64,000 nt of DNA from the NCBI RefSeq assembly GCF_002741035.1, contig NZ_CP016808.1, positions 6,186,501-6,250,500 of the forward strand, given 5' to 3'. The notes under the pieces were generated by a model that worked only from the letters and a program-made list of their open reading frames with translations, did no database searches and was not told where the DNA came from. The position numbers and the translations under genes were made by a program. The DNA is from Paenibacillus sp. BIHB 4019. Lineage in GTDB: Bacteria > Bacillota > Bacilli > Paenibacillales > Paenibacillaceae. Every line of letters begins with the position of its first letter. The stretch's first letter is position 1. Shown here piece by piece: positions 19,904 to 27,333 of the stretch.

Positions 19904-20554
19904 TTACAGTTTAGCTTGCGACATAACTTCTTCTACGAAGTTATCAACTTTTTTCTCAAGACCTTCGCCCAGCTCATAACGAACGAAACGACGGATTGAA
20001 ATGTTTTCACCAATTTTGTTGATTTTCTCGTTAAGAAGCTCGGAAATCGTTTGGTCTGGGTTTTTGATGAACGTTTGCTCAAGCAAGCAATATTCTTCAT
20101 AGTATTTGGAAATACGGCCTTCAACCATTTTATCAACGATTTTTTCAGGCTTGCCTTCGTTAAGTGCTTGTGCACGCAAAATTTCGCGTTCTTTTTCAAG
20201 CTCATCGCCAGGAACTTCTTCGCGGCGAACGAATTTAGGGTTTGCAGCAGCGATTTGCATCGCGATATCTCTTGCAAACTCACGGAATTGGTCTGTTTTA
20301 GCAACGAAGTCTGTTTCACAGTTAACTTCAACTAGAACGCCAATACGGCCGCCAGCGTGAATGTAGGATTCAACAACGCCTTCTGTTGCGATACGACCAG
20401 CTTTGTTAGCTGCAGCAGCAAGGCCTTTCTCACGAAGGAATTCAATCGCTTTCGTGATATCGTTGTCTGTATGATCCAAAGCTTTTTTACAATCGAGCAT
20501 TCCTGCTCCTGTTCTTTCGCGAAGTTCTTTTACTGCGCTCGCACTAACTGCCAT
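19904..20554 (-). CDS. tsf: Translation elongation factor Ts
   Basis: EF-Ts exchanges GDP for GTP on EF-Tu. The family start [19 protein letters not shown] and the core motif [16 protein letters not shown] are visible. The 216-residue length is that of the short Gram-positive form, whereas E. coli has 283. It follows rpsB after a terminator-like hairpin, which suggests that rpsB is expressed more strongly than the downstream genes. Confidence 0.97.
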   Translation of the reverse strand: MAVSASAVKELRERTGAGMLDCKKALDHTDNDITKAIEFLREKGLAAAANKAGRIATEGVVESYIHAGGRIGVLVEVNCETDFVAKTDQFREFARDIAMQIAAANPKFVRREEVPGDELEKEREILRAQALNEGKPEKIVDKMVEGRISKYYEEYCLLEQTFIKNPDQTISELLNEKINKIGENISIRRFVRYELGEGLEKKVDNFVEEVMSQAKL

Positions 20555-20600
20555 TTTGAGCCCTCCTGAAGGTTTCGATTTATTTAATTAGGTATTCGTG

Positions 20601-20642
20601 AAAAAAGGGCGGTGAGAGGCTTTCACCTTCTGACCGCCCTTC
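20601..20642 (-). terminator. Terminator/attenuator between rpsB and tsf
   Basis: On the minus strand an 8-bp stem AGGGCGGT (20640-20633) with ACCGCCCT (20613-20606), a 19-base loop, then TTTTTT. It lies 24 nt after the rpsB stop. Because tsf has no visible promoter of its own, this probably terminates only part of the transcripts. Confidence 0.75.
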
Positions 20643-20666
20643 GCCTAATAGCTTACGTTTATTGAA

Positions 20667-21365
20667 TTAAGCAGTTGTTTGCTCACCTTGGTTAGCTTCA
20701 ACAATTGCATCAGCCATCTTGGACGTAAGCAATTTAACCGCACGAATTGCATCATCATTACCAGGAATGACATAGTCAATTTCGTCTGGATCGCAGTTTG
20801 TATCAACGATACCTACGATAGGAATTCCAAGTTTGCGTGCTTCAGCAACAGCGATACGCTCTTTGCGAGGATCGATGATGAACAAAGCGCTAGGCAACGA
20901 TTTCATGCCTTTGATGCCGCCAAGGAATTTTTCCAAACGGTCTTTTTCTTTGCGAAGAATAATAACTTCTTTCTTAGGAAGAACTTCGAAAGTGCCGTCC
21001 TCTTCCCATTTCTCCAAAGTTTTCAAACGGTCGATACGTTTTTGAATCGTTTGGAAGTTAGTCAGCGTACCGCCGAGCCAACGTTGGTTGATGTAGAAGT
21101 TGCCGCAACGCTCAGCTTCTTCCTTAACGGAATCTTGAGCTTGCTTCTTCGTGCCGACGAACAGCATAGTGCCGCCCTCTGCAGCGATCGAGCGAACGAA
21201 GTTATAAGCCTCGTCAACTTTTTTAACTGTTTTTTGCAAATCGATAATGTAAATTCCGTTTCTTTCAGTGAAGATATAACGATCCATCTTCGGGTTCCAA
21301 CGACGAGTCTGATGACCGAAGTGTACCCCAGCTTCAAGTAGCTGTTTCATGGAAATAACCGCCAT
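20667..21365 (-). CDS. rpsB: 30S ribosomal protein S2
   Basis: S2 is an essential late-binding protein of the small subunit. The sequence from [20 protein letters not shown] through [20 protein letters not shown] is unmistakable. I chose ATG 21365, with GGAGGTG 8 nt upstream; the longer frame from 21419 lies in the leader. About 232 residues. It has its own promoter and a structured leader, so it is separated transcriptionally from the fla/che operon 0.2 kb upstream. Confidence 0.97.
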   Translation of the reverse strand: MAVISMKQLLEAGVHFGHQTRRWNPKMDRYIFTERNGIYIIDLQKTVKKVDEAYNFVRSIAAEGGTMLFVGTKKQAQDSVKEEAERCGNFYINQRWLGGTLTNFQTIQKRIDRLKTLEKWEEDGTFEVLPKKEVIILRKEKDRLEKFLGGIKGMKSLPSALFIIDPRKERIAVAEARKLGIPIVGIVDTNCDPDEIDYVIPGNDDAIRAVKLLTSKMADAIVEANQGEQTTA

Positions 21366-21420
21366 TTCTCCAACACCTCCTGATAATGGTTTTTTTGTAG
21401 TGCCCTCCGCCGACGTCATC

Positions 21421-21463
21421 TTTCGTTAAAACTTCCGCCTAAGCAGAAGCACCGTTAACGAAA
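21421..21463 (-). other. rpsB leader stem-loop
   Basis: In the 5' leader, TTTCGTTAA (21463-21455) pairs perfectly with TTAACGAAA (21429-21421), enclosing a second stem CTTCTGC/GCGGAAG. It lies about 55 nt upstream of the rpsB start and about 25 nt after the predicted transcription start. A role in S2 autoregulation is inferred from its position only. Confidence 0.5.
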
Positions 21464-21495
21464 TTAATCAGCGTGTGTTTTTAACACCGTCAATT

Positions 21496-21524
21496 AATAT
21501 ACCATAACTGCATGACGTACGCAA
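21496..21524 (-). promoter_or_regulatory. Sigma-A promoter of rpsB
   Basis: Minus-strand TTGCGT (21524-21519), a 17 bp spacer, then TATATT (21501-21496) preceded by TGG (extended -10). It lies between the end of the fla/che operon and rpsB. Confidence 0.7.
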
Positions 21525-21562
21525 CAATCTCTGGGCGAAAATTACCGCATTCCGCCATTTTA

Positions 21563-22165
21563 TTACGAATTAAAAGCTTTTACTTCCTCTGGTGTCATCG
21601 GCTGTGTCGTTATGGTTGTAATAACTTCCTCAAGCGAAGGGTTACCGGTAAACAAAAAATAACCGGCGCGAACCAGTTTCTTTTCTTGCTTCATTTTGCG
21701 GATAAATGCCGCTTTATCACTAATCAGCTTCTCCTTGGCCAGCAGCTCGGACGCCGCAGTCAAATTCGTTCCTGCCTGAATGCGAACCATTTTGCGAATG
21801 GTATTCTCATCTGTGTCCGCAGCGGCTGAAGAATTATCCGTTGGCACTGCTGAAGCCTTTGGGGAAGCTGGGGCGGAGGCTTGTGGAGCAGCGCTTTCAG
21901 AAGGCGCTTGTTCAGGTGAAGCAGTTGGTGAAGGCACTGCCGTTGCTTCGCTTTCTTCCTTAATGCTGCTCGTTGCCTTCTGCGCTTCAACAATCGCATC
22001 GACTTCACTTTGCGAATATAGCTTTTCCTCTTGCCCGGCATCTGCATTGTCGCGGTTACTGAGCTTTTGCTGGCTGGATTCGCCAATCATCATCATTTGG
22101 AGCAACAATGCGCCGATAATAATGCCAAGGCCAAGCCCGGTTAAAAAAACGCGGTTTTTAAACAC
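21563..22165 (-). CDS. Membrane protein with MltG/YceG N-terminal-like domain, unknown function
   Basis: About 200 residues: an N-terminal membrane anchor (FLTGLGLGIIIGALLLQMMM), a low-complexity Ala/Ser/Pro-rich stretch (about 70-120) and a C-terminal domain from VRIQAGTNLTAASELLAKEK to the end that resembles the LysM-like N-terminal part of endolytic transglycosylase MltG. The catalytic MltG domain is absent, so lytic activity is unlikely; peptidoglycan or septal binding is inferred. I chose GTG 22165, with GGAGGAGG a few bases upstream; it overlaps the swrB-like stop by 8 nt. It is the last gene of the fla/che operon. Confidence 0.75.
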   Translation of the reverse strand: MFKNRVFLTGLGLGIIIGALLLQMMMIGESSQQKLSNRDNADAGQEEKLYSQSEVDAIVEAQKATSSIKEESEATAVPSPTASPEQAPSESAAPQASAPASPKASAVPTDNSSAAADTDENTIRKMVRIQAGTNLTAASELLAKEKLISDKAAFIRKMKQEKKLVRAGYFLFTGNPSLEEVITTITTQPMTPEEVKAFNS

Positions 22166-22715
22166 GGGCACCCTCCTCCTGTTTCGCAAGCTGAAGGATA
22201 AGCTGAACCTCGCCCTTGTTCATGTTCATTTTTTTAGCAATTGCCTCAATAGACTTGCCTTGCTGATGAAGCGCAAACAAATCGGCATAACGCTCTTGAA
22301 TCGATTGCTTCACTGGCGGAGCAGGCTCCTCCAGCTCTTCTGGCTCTTCCTGTAGCGCAGCTGGAACGGGTGTAAGGGGAACGTCCACCTTGACCGGCAT
22401 CACCTGGGCAGCCTGCACCGGCACTGCGGAAGCCTTCTGCTGCTCAAAAAGCTGCTCCATAGCGCTATATTTACGCTCCAGCTCGGCTAAACGCTCCTCG
22501 CTGCGCTGTGCCTTGGCACGTGCTTCCTCTTGTGATTGCACGATAAGTGCGGTAAGCTCCCGATTGTCCTGCTCCATGTTTTCCATAAACTGTTCCAGTG
22601 AAACTTCCATATTATTGACGGCTTGCGCGGCTGCGGGCTGTTTCCTTCTAGGCAAAAGCAACCCAAAAACAACGACCACTGCGCCAAGCAAAACTATGTA
22701 TTGCCAGTTAGACAT
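22158..22715 (-). CDS. SwrB-like membrane protein (flagellar assembly/motility factor)
   Basis: About 185 residues with the architecture of B. subtilis SwrB (YlxL): a single N-terminal membrane segment (YIVLLGAVVVVFGLLL), a coiled coil (about 35-90, Glu/Lys/Gln-rich) and a C-terminal helix-turn-helix-like part (RYADLFALHQQGKSIEAIAK then MNMNKGEVQLIL). In B. subtilis swrB occupies the same position after sigD and before rpsB, and SwrB activates flagellar export. Sequence identity cannot be judged here, so the call rests on architecture and synteny. I chose ATG 22715, with AGGTGG 8 nt upstream. Confidence 0.7.
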   Translation of the reverse strand: MSNWQYIVLLGAVVVVFGLLLPRRKQPAAAQAVNNMEVSLEQFMENMEQDNRELTALIVQSQEEARAKAQRSEERLAELERKYSAMEQLFEQQKASAVPVQAAQVMPVKVDVPLTPVPAALQEEPEELEEPAPPVKQSIQERYADLFALHQQGKSIEAIAKKMNMNKGEVQLILQLAKQEEGARV

Positions 22716-22733
22716 GCTTGCTCCCACCTGCCT

Positions 22734-23057
22734 TTAAAGCGAAATATCTACATGATGTCCCTTATAGGGATGTACAGGGGGATGGCTTTCTTCATGCTTG
22801 TCCTGCCCATCCTGTTTTTTGTGTTTGCCCTTGCGTTCATCAGATTGCTTGCTTGTTTCTTGATCCTGACGAACGTTCAGGCCTACGGAATGCTCAACTT
22901 CTGTATTTTTGTGGCGAACAAGCTCGGTCTGCGCAGCTTGCTGCTCGGCAAGCTTCGTCTGGTCCGACATCGGCTTATGATTCATATGGCTTTGAAGTCC
23001 GCTGGACTCCGGTGTGCGAGGAACCGATATTTGCAAATCAATAGGTTTGAAAGCCAT
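22734..23057 (-). CDS. Small hydrophilic protein of the flagellar locus, unknown function
   Basis: A 107-residue, very hydrophilic, His/Lys/Gln/Asp-rich protein without membrane segments or cysteines. The ends look constrained: FKPIDLQISVPRT at the start and GHHVDISL at the end, with a low-complexity middle. I recall short proteins with a similar PIDLQ start and a GxxIDI end from other Firmicute flagellar loci, but know of no function. A clear SD (GGGAGG, 8 nt spacing) supports translation. It lies between fapA and the swrB-like gene. Confidence 0.75.
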   Translation of the reverse strand: MAFKPIDLQISVPRTPESSGLQSHMNHKPMSDQTKLAEQQAAQTELVRHKNTEVEHSVGLNVRQDQETSKQSDERKGKHKKQDGQDKHEESHPPVHPYKGHHVDISL

Positions 23058-23095
23058 CTTGATTACCTCCCTATTGGGTCAGCTTGCTCAAGTTT

Positions 23096-24502
23096 TTACG
23101 AACGGTAACTCACCTGTGAAATATCTCCATCTAAATACTGAAAGGAAACACGCTGCAGCGGGTCTTTAATATATTTCGTATATCGGCCAATTACAATTTT
23201 GATTCCGCCATAAATAATGTTATTGACGTCAACCCCGGCTTGCTCGCTATCTTCAAGCGTGCGTTCAATATCCAAAATCCGTTCACGGAACTGCTCAACC
23301 TCTGTCAGCGACTGCCGTTTGGTCGCGCTTAGCTTAATGCGCATCGCCATTTTATCATCTGTTAGCTGCCCAATTGCAGCCAATTGATCCAAAATCACAA
23401 GCGCTTTATCCGCCTTATCCATGCTCTCGTTGTGCTGCTTGAGTTTTGTGCGCAATTCCAGCAGCTCCGAGCGATGCTCCGGTTTTACACCTACTTCAAC
23501 TACTGTTGCCGTAGACATCGTATTGCCGATTGTACGAGCTTTAACCCGCTCGCCCGCTTGAATAGTCCCGCCAACGATCAGCCCCTTGGCCCCTGAGCAA
23601 ATGACGTTTTTACCAGCGCGAACATTCGAATGCATAATGCTTTGCGATACGAGCACATCATCGCCGGCAATAACGTTGCCATCCTGGATAAAGGAGCATT
23701 TCACATTTTTTCCGGCTTTGACAAAACCTTTATTGCCAGCCATAATGCCGCCTGATATTTCAATAGAGCCTTCTGCGTCCAAATCGGCGCCCTCAACTCC
23801 GCCAATGATGCGAATATCCCCGGCAGATTTGACGCGAAAGCCGCTAAGCACATTCCCTCTGATGACTACGGTACCGACAAAATCAATATTTCCTATTTTA
23901 TAATCTACGTCGCCATTCACTTCGTAAATAGGAAATACATTGATTTTATCCTTATCCGTCATCGTAATGAGTCCATCCAATGCCGCATACATGGCGGTTT
24001 GCTCATTGTTCAGCACGACATTTTTTCCTATTTTAAAACGCGCCGCCTTGCCTTCTTTCGAAGCAACCTCATTCCCGGTTACCGTCATGCCCGGTTCGCC
24101 AGCAACGGGTTCGACCAGTTCAGCAATCAGCTGGCCGCGCGTCACATTTTTCAACTGCGTCATTTCTTTGAAATCTACAGTGCCATCTTCATTTTCGGCC
24201 GGGCGCCGCTCTTTGCTTTTCATATCGTAAATAAATTGAACAAAGCCGTCCTTGCCAACTTCAGCAGGCTTTCCTTCAGCAATTAAAGTTTGCTCTTTAT
24301 AAAAAGCGAGCGGATTGTTACAAATGCTTTGAAGGACGCCGGGCACAACACCAACGCTCACTCCGCTACTTTGCACAAACTGCTCTAATTGTTCGACAGA
24401 GCATTCAAAATCATCCGTCAAACGTTTGAATGTCAAAAAGGCTGACATCTTATCTGCGGATATTTGAACGCTCATAATGGTATCTAATGATTGACCTTCC
24501 AT
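23096..24502 (-). CDS. FapA-family (DUF342) protein
   Basis: A 468-residue member of the FapA/DUF342 family. The N-terminal 170 residues hold the characteristic AEGKPAEVGKDGFVQFIYD and GMTVTGNEV segments; the middle (about 200-340) is a right-handed beta-helix made of repeats such as VVIRGNVLSGFRVKSAGDI, IEISGGIMAGNKGFVKAGKN and VRAGKNVICSGAKGLIVGG; the C-terminus is a coiled coil. FapA proteins have been linked to polar organisation of flagella or cell-pole factors in some bacteria; the role here is inferred from position just after sigD. GGAGG lies 6 nt before the ATG. Confidence 0.88.
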   Translation of the reverse strand: MEGQSLDTIMSVQISADKMSAFLTFKRLTDDFECSVEQLEQFVQSSGVSVGVVPGVLQSICNNPLAFYKEQTLIAEGKPAEVGKDGFVQFIYDMKSKERRPAENEDGTVDFKEMTQLKNVTRGQLIAELVEPVAGEPGMTVTGNEVASKEGKAARFKIGKNVVLNNEQTAMYAALDGLITMTDKDKINVFPIYEVNGDVDYKIGNIDFVGTVVIRGNVLSGFRVKSAGDIRIIGGVEGADLDAEGSIEISGGIMAGNKGFVKAGKNVKCSFIQDGNVIAGDDVLVSQSIMHSNVRAGKNVICSGAKGLIVGGTIQAGERVKARTIGNTMSTATVVEVGVKPEHRSELLELRTKLKQHNESMDKADKALVILDQLAAIGQLTDDKMAMRIKLSATKRQSLTEVEQFRERILDIERTLEDSEQAGVDVNNIIYGGIKIVIGRYTKYIKDPLQRVSFQYLDGDISQVSYRS

Positions 24503-24516
24503 TACATGCCTCCACT

Positions 24517-25287
24517 CTAGTACTGCATTAGTTGATCTTTATGCTTGGATAAAGCTCCTCTAAGACGTAAAATAGCTTTGGAATGGAGCTGGGAAATTCG
24601 TGACGGCGAGAGCGACATGACGTCTGCAATCTCACTTAAAGACAGCTCTTCATAATAAAAAAGGGAAACGACGATACGTTCCTTCTCCGTCAGCTTCTCT
24701 ATTCCATTAACCAATGAATCTTTCAAATATACTTCATGGACTTTATGGTCAGGATTTTTTGCCCGTTCATCCACGAGCAGCGAAAGTCTTGTTTCCGATT
24801 CTTCCTCGCGAAGAGGATCCTCAAGCGAACATACAGTCGTTACCGCAATCTCTTGAAGCATCGTTGTAAACTCCTTTTCCGTTATGTTCAGGTAATTGCT
24901 AATTTCAGCATCGGAAACCGAGCGTAAATACTGTTGTTCCAGCTTTTGATAAGCCTCTTCCACTTTTTTCGCTTTCTCTCTCACGGACCGCGGAACCCAG
25001 TCTCCTTGACGGAGACCATCAATAATTGCGCCGCGAATGCGCCAGGATGCATAGGTCTCAAACTGCAGTCCCCGGCAATAGTCAAACTTCTCTATTGCAT
25101 CAATTAACCCCATTACGCCATTGCTGGCAAGGTCATCCTTGGATACGTTTTTAGGCAGGCCAATAGCCATACGATTGGTCACATAATCAACAAGCGGCAA
25201 ATATTGCTCAATAAGCCGCTTCTTCGCTTCAATATCCCCTTCTTCTTTCCAAGCTTGCCACATCGGAATGTTTAAAGAAGCAATCAT
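24517..25287 (-). CDS. sigD: Flagellar sigma factor SigD (sigma-28, FliA family)
   Basis: It directs RNA polymerase to late flagellar, chemotaxis and autolysin promoters. The sigma-70 regions are visible: region 2 (YLPLVDYVTNRMAIGLP, DLASNGVMGLIDAIEKFDY, FETYASWRIRGAIIDGLRQ), region 3 and region 4 (LTEKERIVVSLFYYEELSLS, SLSPSRISQLHSKAILRLR). I chose ATG 25287 because the SD GGAGG, formed by the last two codons of the upstream gene, lies 9 nt before it; a GTG at 25296 lies against the SD. About 256 residues. Translation is probably coupled to the upstream two-TM gene. Confidence 0.96.
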   Translation of the reverse strand: MIASLNIPMWQAWKEEGDIEAKKRLIEQYLPLVDYVTNRMAIGLPKNVSKDDLASNGVMGLIDAIEKFDYCRGLQFETYASWRIRGAIIDGLRQGDWVPRSVREKAKKVEEAYQKLEQQYLRSVSDAEISNYLNITEKEFTTMLQEIAVTTVCSLEDPLREEESETRLSLLVDERAKNPDHKVHEVYLKDSLVNGIEKLTEKERIVVSLFYYEELSLSEIADVMSLSPSRISQLHSKAILRLRGALSKHKDQLMQY

Positions 25288-25292
25288 ATTTT

Positions 25293-25739
25293 TCACCCTC
25301 CTGTCAGGTGACGTACTACTTTAGCCAGTTCTTCCGGTTCTTTGTTTTGTGCAGACACGAGCTGTGGCGGCGCTAATGGCCGAAACGGCTCTTGCTCTTG
25401 TTCCATTGGCAGCTTGCTATCTGCCTCATCTTGCGCTGGGCGAATATCCAGTCCGTCTTTCAACAGCTGATTTAAATCTTCGCTTTCATCCGGCGTAGTC
25501 AAATTAAACTGTGTTCCGATTCCATCTTCTTCTGCAGCGCCGTTATCCAGCAATGCCGGCGGCTTCAAAATAAACGTAAGCACTGCACGCAGTATAAACG
25601 CAATGACAACAAAGGCGATGAATGCATATACACTGCGCAGCAGTATGACTGTGACCGCATTTTTACCGAGTGAGAAAAGAATCGTTAATATAACACCCGT
25701 TAGTCCTAATCCGACATTCCATCGCCAATTTCCGATCAT
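25293..25739 (-). CDS. Two-TM protein of unknown function between cheD and sigD
   Basis: A 148-residue protein with two predicted membrane helices at the N-terminus (about 8-30 and 33-57: VGLGLTGVILTILFSLG and VYAFIAFVVIAFILRAVLTF) and an acidic cytoplasmic tail (about 60-148). The tail contains FNLTTPDESEDLNQLLKDG and ends in PEELAKVVRHLTGG. I do not recognise a family. B. subtilis has no gene at this place. It lies 6 nt after cheD, and its last codons carry the SD of sigD, so its translation could gate sigD expression. Confidence 0.8.
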   Translation of the reverse strand: MIGNWRWNVGLGLTGVILTILFSLGKNAVTVILLRSVYAFIAFVVIAFILRAVLTFILKPPALLDNGAAEEDGIGTQFNLTTPDESEDLNQLLKDGLDIRPAQDEADSKLPMEQEQEPFRPLAPPQLVSAQNKEPEELAKVVRHLTGG

Positions 25740-25745
25740 AATAAT

Positions 25746-26240
25746 TCAAATCTCCTTTATTCCAAGCTGTACGCTGCGAATGAGTAACAGACCGCTTCCG
25801 CTGTCGAACTCAATGGTGCGGCCATAGTTGCCGCCCGTATCCTGTGCAAACACAGGAATTTTGAACTTGTTGACGATCTCAAGGCAAGATTCGACATTTC
25901 GCGGACCAATGCGCATAGAGTCCGACTGCCCTGAAAAGGCGAACATTTGAGCGCCGCCAGCCATTTTCGCTACAAGGCGATTTTGCTGTGCGCCCACATG
26001 CTTCATCCGTTCAACAAGCTCAGGAATGGCCGTATCCGCATATTTCGCCAAGTTAATCGTTGCCTCTCTTGCAATTTCAGAGGAAGGCAGCATAACATGG
26101 GCCATTCCGGCTACTTTATTAACCGGATCATAAAGCGTAAGTCCTACACAAGAACCAAGCCCTGTTGTTTTGAGGACGGAACCCTCAGTTGCAATATTTA
26201 AATCAGCCATTCCAACCTTAATCAAATTTTGCTGTATCAT
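25746..26240 (-). CDS. cheD: Chemoreceptor glutamine deamidase CheD
   Basis: CheD deamidates receptor glutamines and binds CheC. The catalytic cysteine is in TTGLGSCVGLTLYDP and the histidine in KVAGMAHVMLPSS; the threonine-containing NLAKYADTAIPELVERM segment follows. 164 residues, typical. The start overlaps cheC by 4 nt (ATGA), consistent with the stable CheC-CheD pair. Confidence 0.96.
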   Translation of the reverse strand: MIQQNLIKVGMADLNIATEGSVLKTTGLGSCVGLTLYDPVNKVAGMAHVMLPSSEIAREATINLAKYADTAIPELVERMKHVGAQQNRLVAKMAGGAQMFAFSGQSDSMRIGPRNVESCLEIVNKFKIPVFAQDTGGNYGRTIEFDSGSGLLLIRSVQLGIKEI

Positions 26241-26857
26241 TCGACATTTACTCCCAGAGCGCGGAAAATTTTTGTGAATGATTCAGGGTCGGGTATTAGG
26301 AAAAAATGGCCTTCCAGGTCTTGGCAGTCTTCAAGAAATGTCGTCTCAATCAACAGCGCGGAATCGCCCATCTCGCCATATTGCAGCAAACCATAGCTTA
26401 AAATAGCTCCCGCCATGTCCAGTGCAACGGATGGAACCGATGGAGCCATCGCCAAATGGGTAAAATCAGCCAACGAAGACAAATATGAGCCGGTCAAAAT
26501 ATTTCCGATTTCGCATAAAGCCGACAGCTCCATTTCGGAATAGCCGTTCTCATCATCATGAGGCAATGACAGCAGCTGAGTCAGCAAGCGCTTCGCTGCG
26601 TCCTCCTGAATGATAAAAAACATATTGCCCGGCGCTTCGCCTTCCACTCTTAAAAACACCGCGATGACGACCTGCTCCATGCCGCCTACGCGATCGGCAA
26701 TTTCTTCGAAGGGCAGCAGGCTGACCTTCGGAACACCCATATCGACTGGCTTGTTAAGAAGACGAGACAATGCAGTAGCTGCATTGCCCGCGCCTATATT
26801 GCCGACTTCCTTTAGTACGTCAAGCTCAAAAGCTTCAAACTTGCTGAACTGTGCCAC
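26237..26857 (-). CDS. cheC: CheY-P phosphatase CheC
   Basis: CheC removes phosphate from CheY-P and is stimulated by CheD. Both active-site helices are present: DVLKEVGNIGAGNAATALS (near residue 15) and ELSALCEIGNILTGSYLSS (near residue 110), each with the Glu and Asn residues needed. 206 residues, as in B. subtilis CheC. It lies 2 nt after cheW. Confidence 0.96.
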   Translation of the reverse strand: MAQFSKFEAFELDVLKEVGNIGAGNAATALSRLLNKPVDMGVPKVSLLPFEEIADRVGGMEQVVIAVFLRVEGEAPGNMFFIIQEDAAKRLLTQLLSLPHDDENGYSEMELSALCEIGNILTGSYLSSLADFTHLAMAPSVPSVALDMAGAILSYGLLQYGEMGDSALLIETTFLEDCQDLEGHFFLIPDPESFTKIFRALGVNVE

Positions 26858-26859
26858 TT

Positions 26860-27321
26860 CTATCCCTCCAGTTGCATGAGCTGTTCGATCTCGTTTTTAT
26901 TCAGCACCTCAACTAGATTTAGCATAATAAGCAGCCTGCTGTCCCCGAGCTTGGCAATACCGTGCAAGTACTTGGCTTTAACGCCGCCTACGATTTCAGG
27001 TGGAGAATCGATGTTGTCCGTATCGATATCTATGACATCATTCGCGGAATCGACAATAAATCCTACTTCAAGATCATCTACCGCTACTACTATAATTCGC
27101 GAATTATCTGTCGGTTCCTGCTCAGGTAGGCCAAAACGCCCACGAAGATCGACAACCGGCACGACAACACCGCGCAAATTCATAACGCCTTTAATAAAAG
27201 CGGCTGTTTTAGGCACGCGGGTAATCGGTGACATCCGCTCTATTGTTCTAACTTTATCTACTTCAATACCGTATTCCTCATCAGCTAGCGCAAAAACAAT
27301 GACCTTCAATTCTTCTCCCAT
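26860..27321 (-). CDS. cheW: Chemotaxis adaptor CheW
   Basis: CheW couples receptors to CheA. It is a single CheW/SH3-like domain of 153 residues with VIVFALADEEYGIEVDKVR, ITRVPKTAAFIKGVMNLRG and VVPVVDLRGRFGL. It starts 12 nt after cheA. Confidence 0.97.
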   Translation of the reverse strand: MGEELKVIVFALADEEYGIEVDKVRTIERMSPITRVPKTAAFIKGVMNLRGVVVPVVDLRGRFGLPEQEPTDNSRIIVVAVDDLEVGFIVDSANDVIDIDTDNIDSPPEIVGGVKAKYLHGIAKLGDSRLLIMLNLVEVLNKNEIEQLMQLEG

Positions 27322-27333
27322 TGTGAAAACCTC

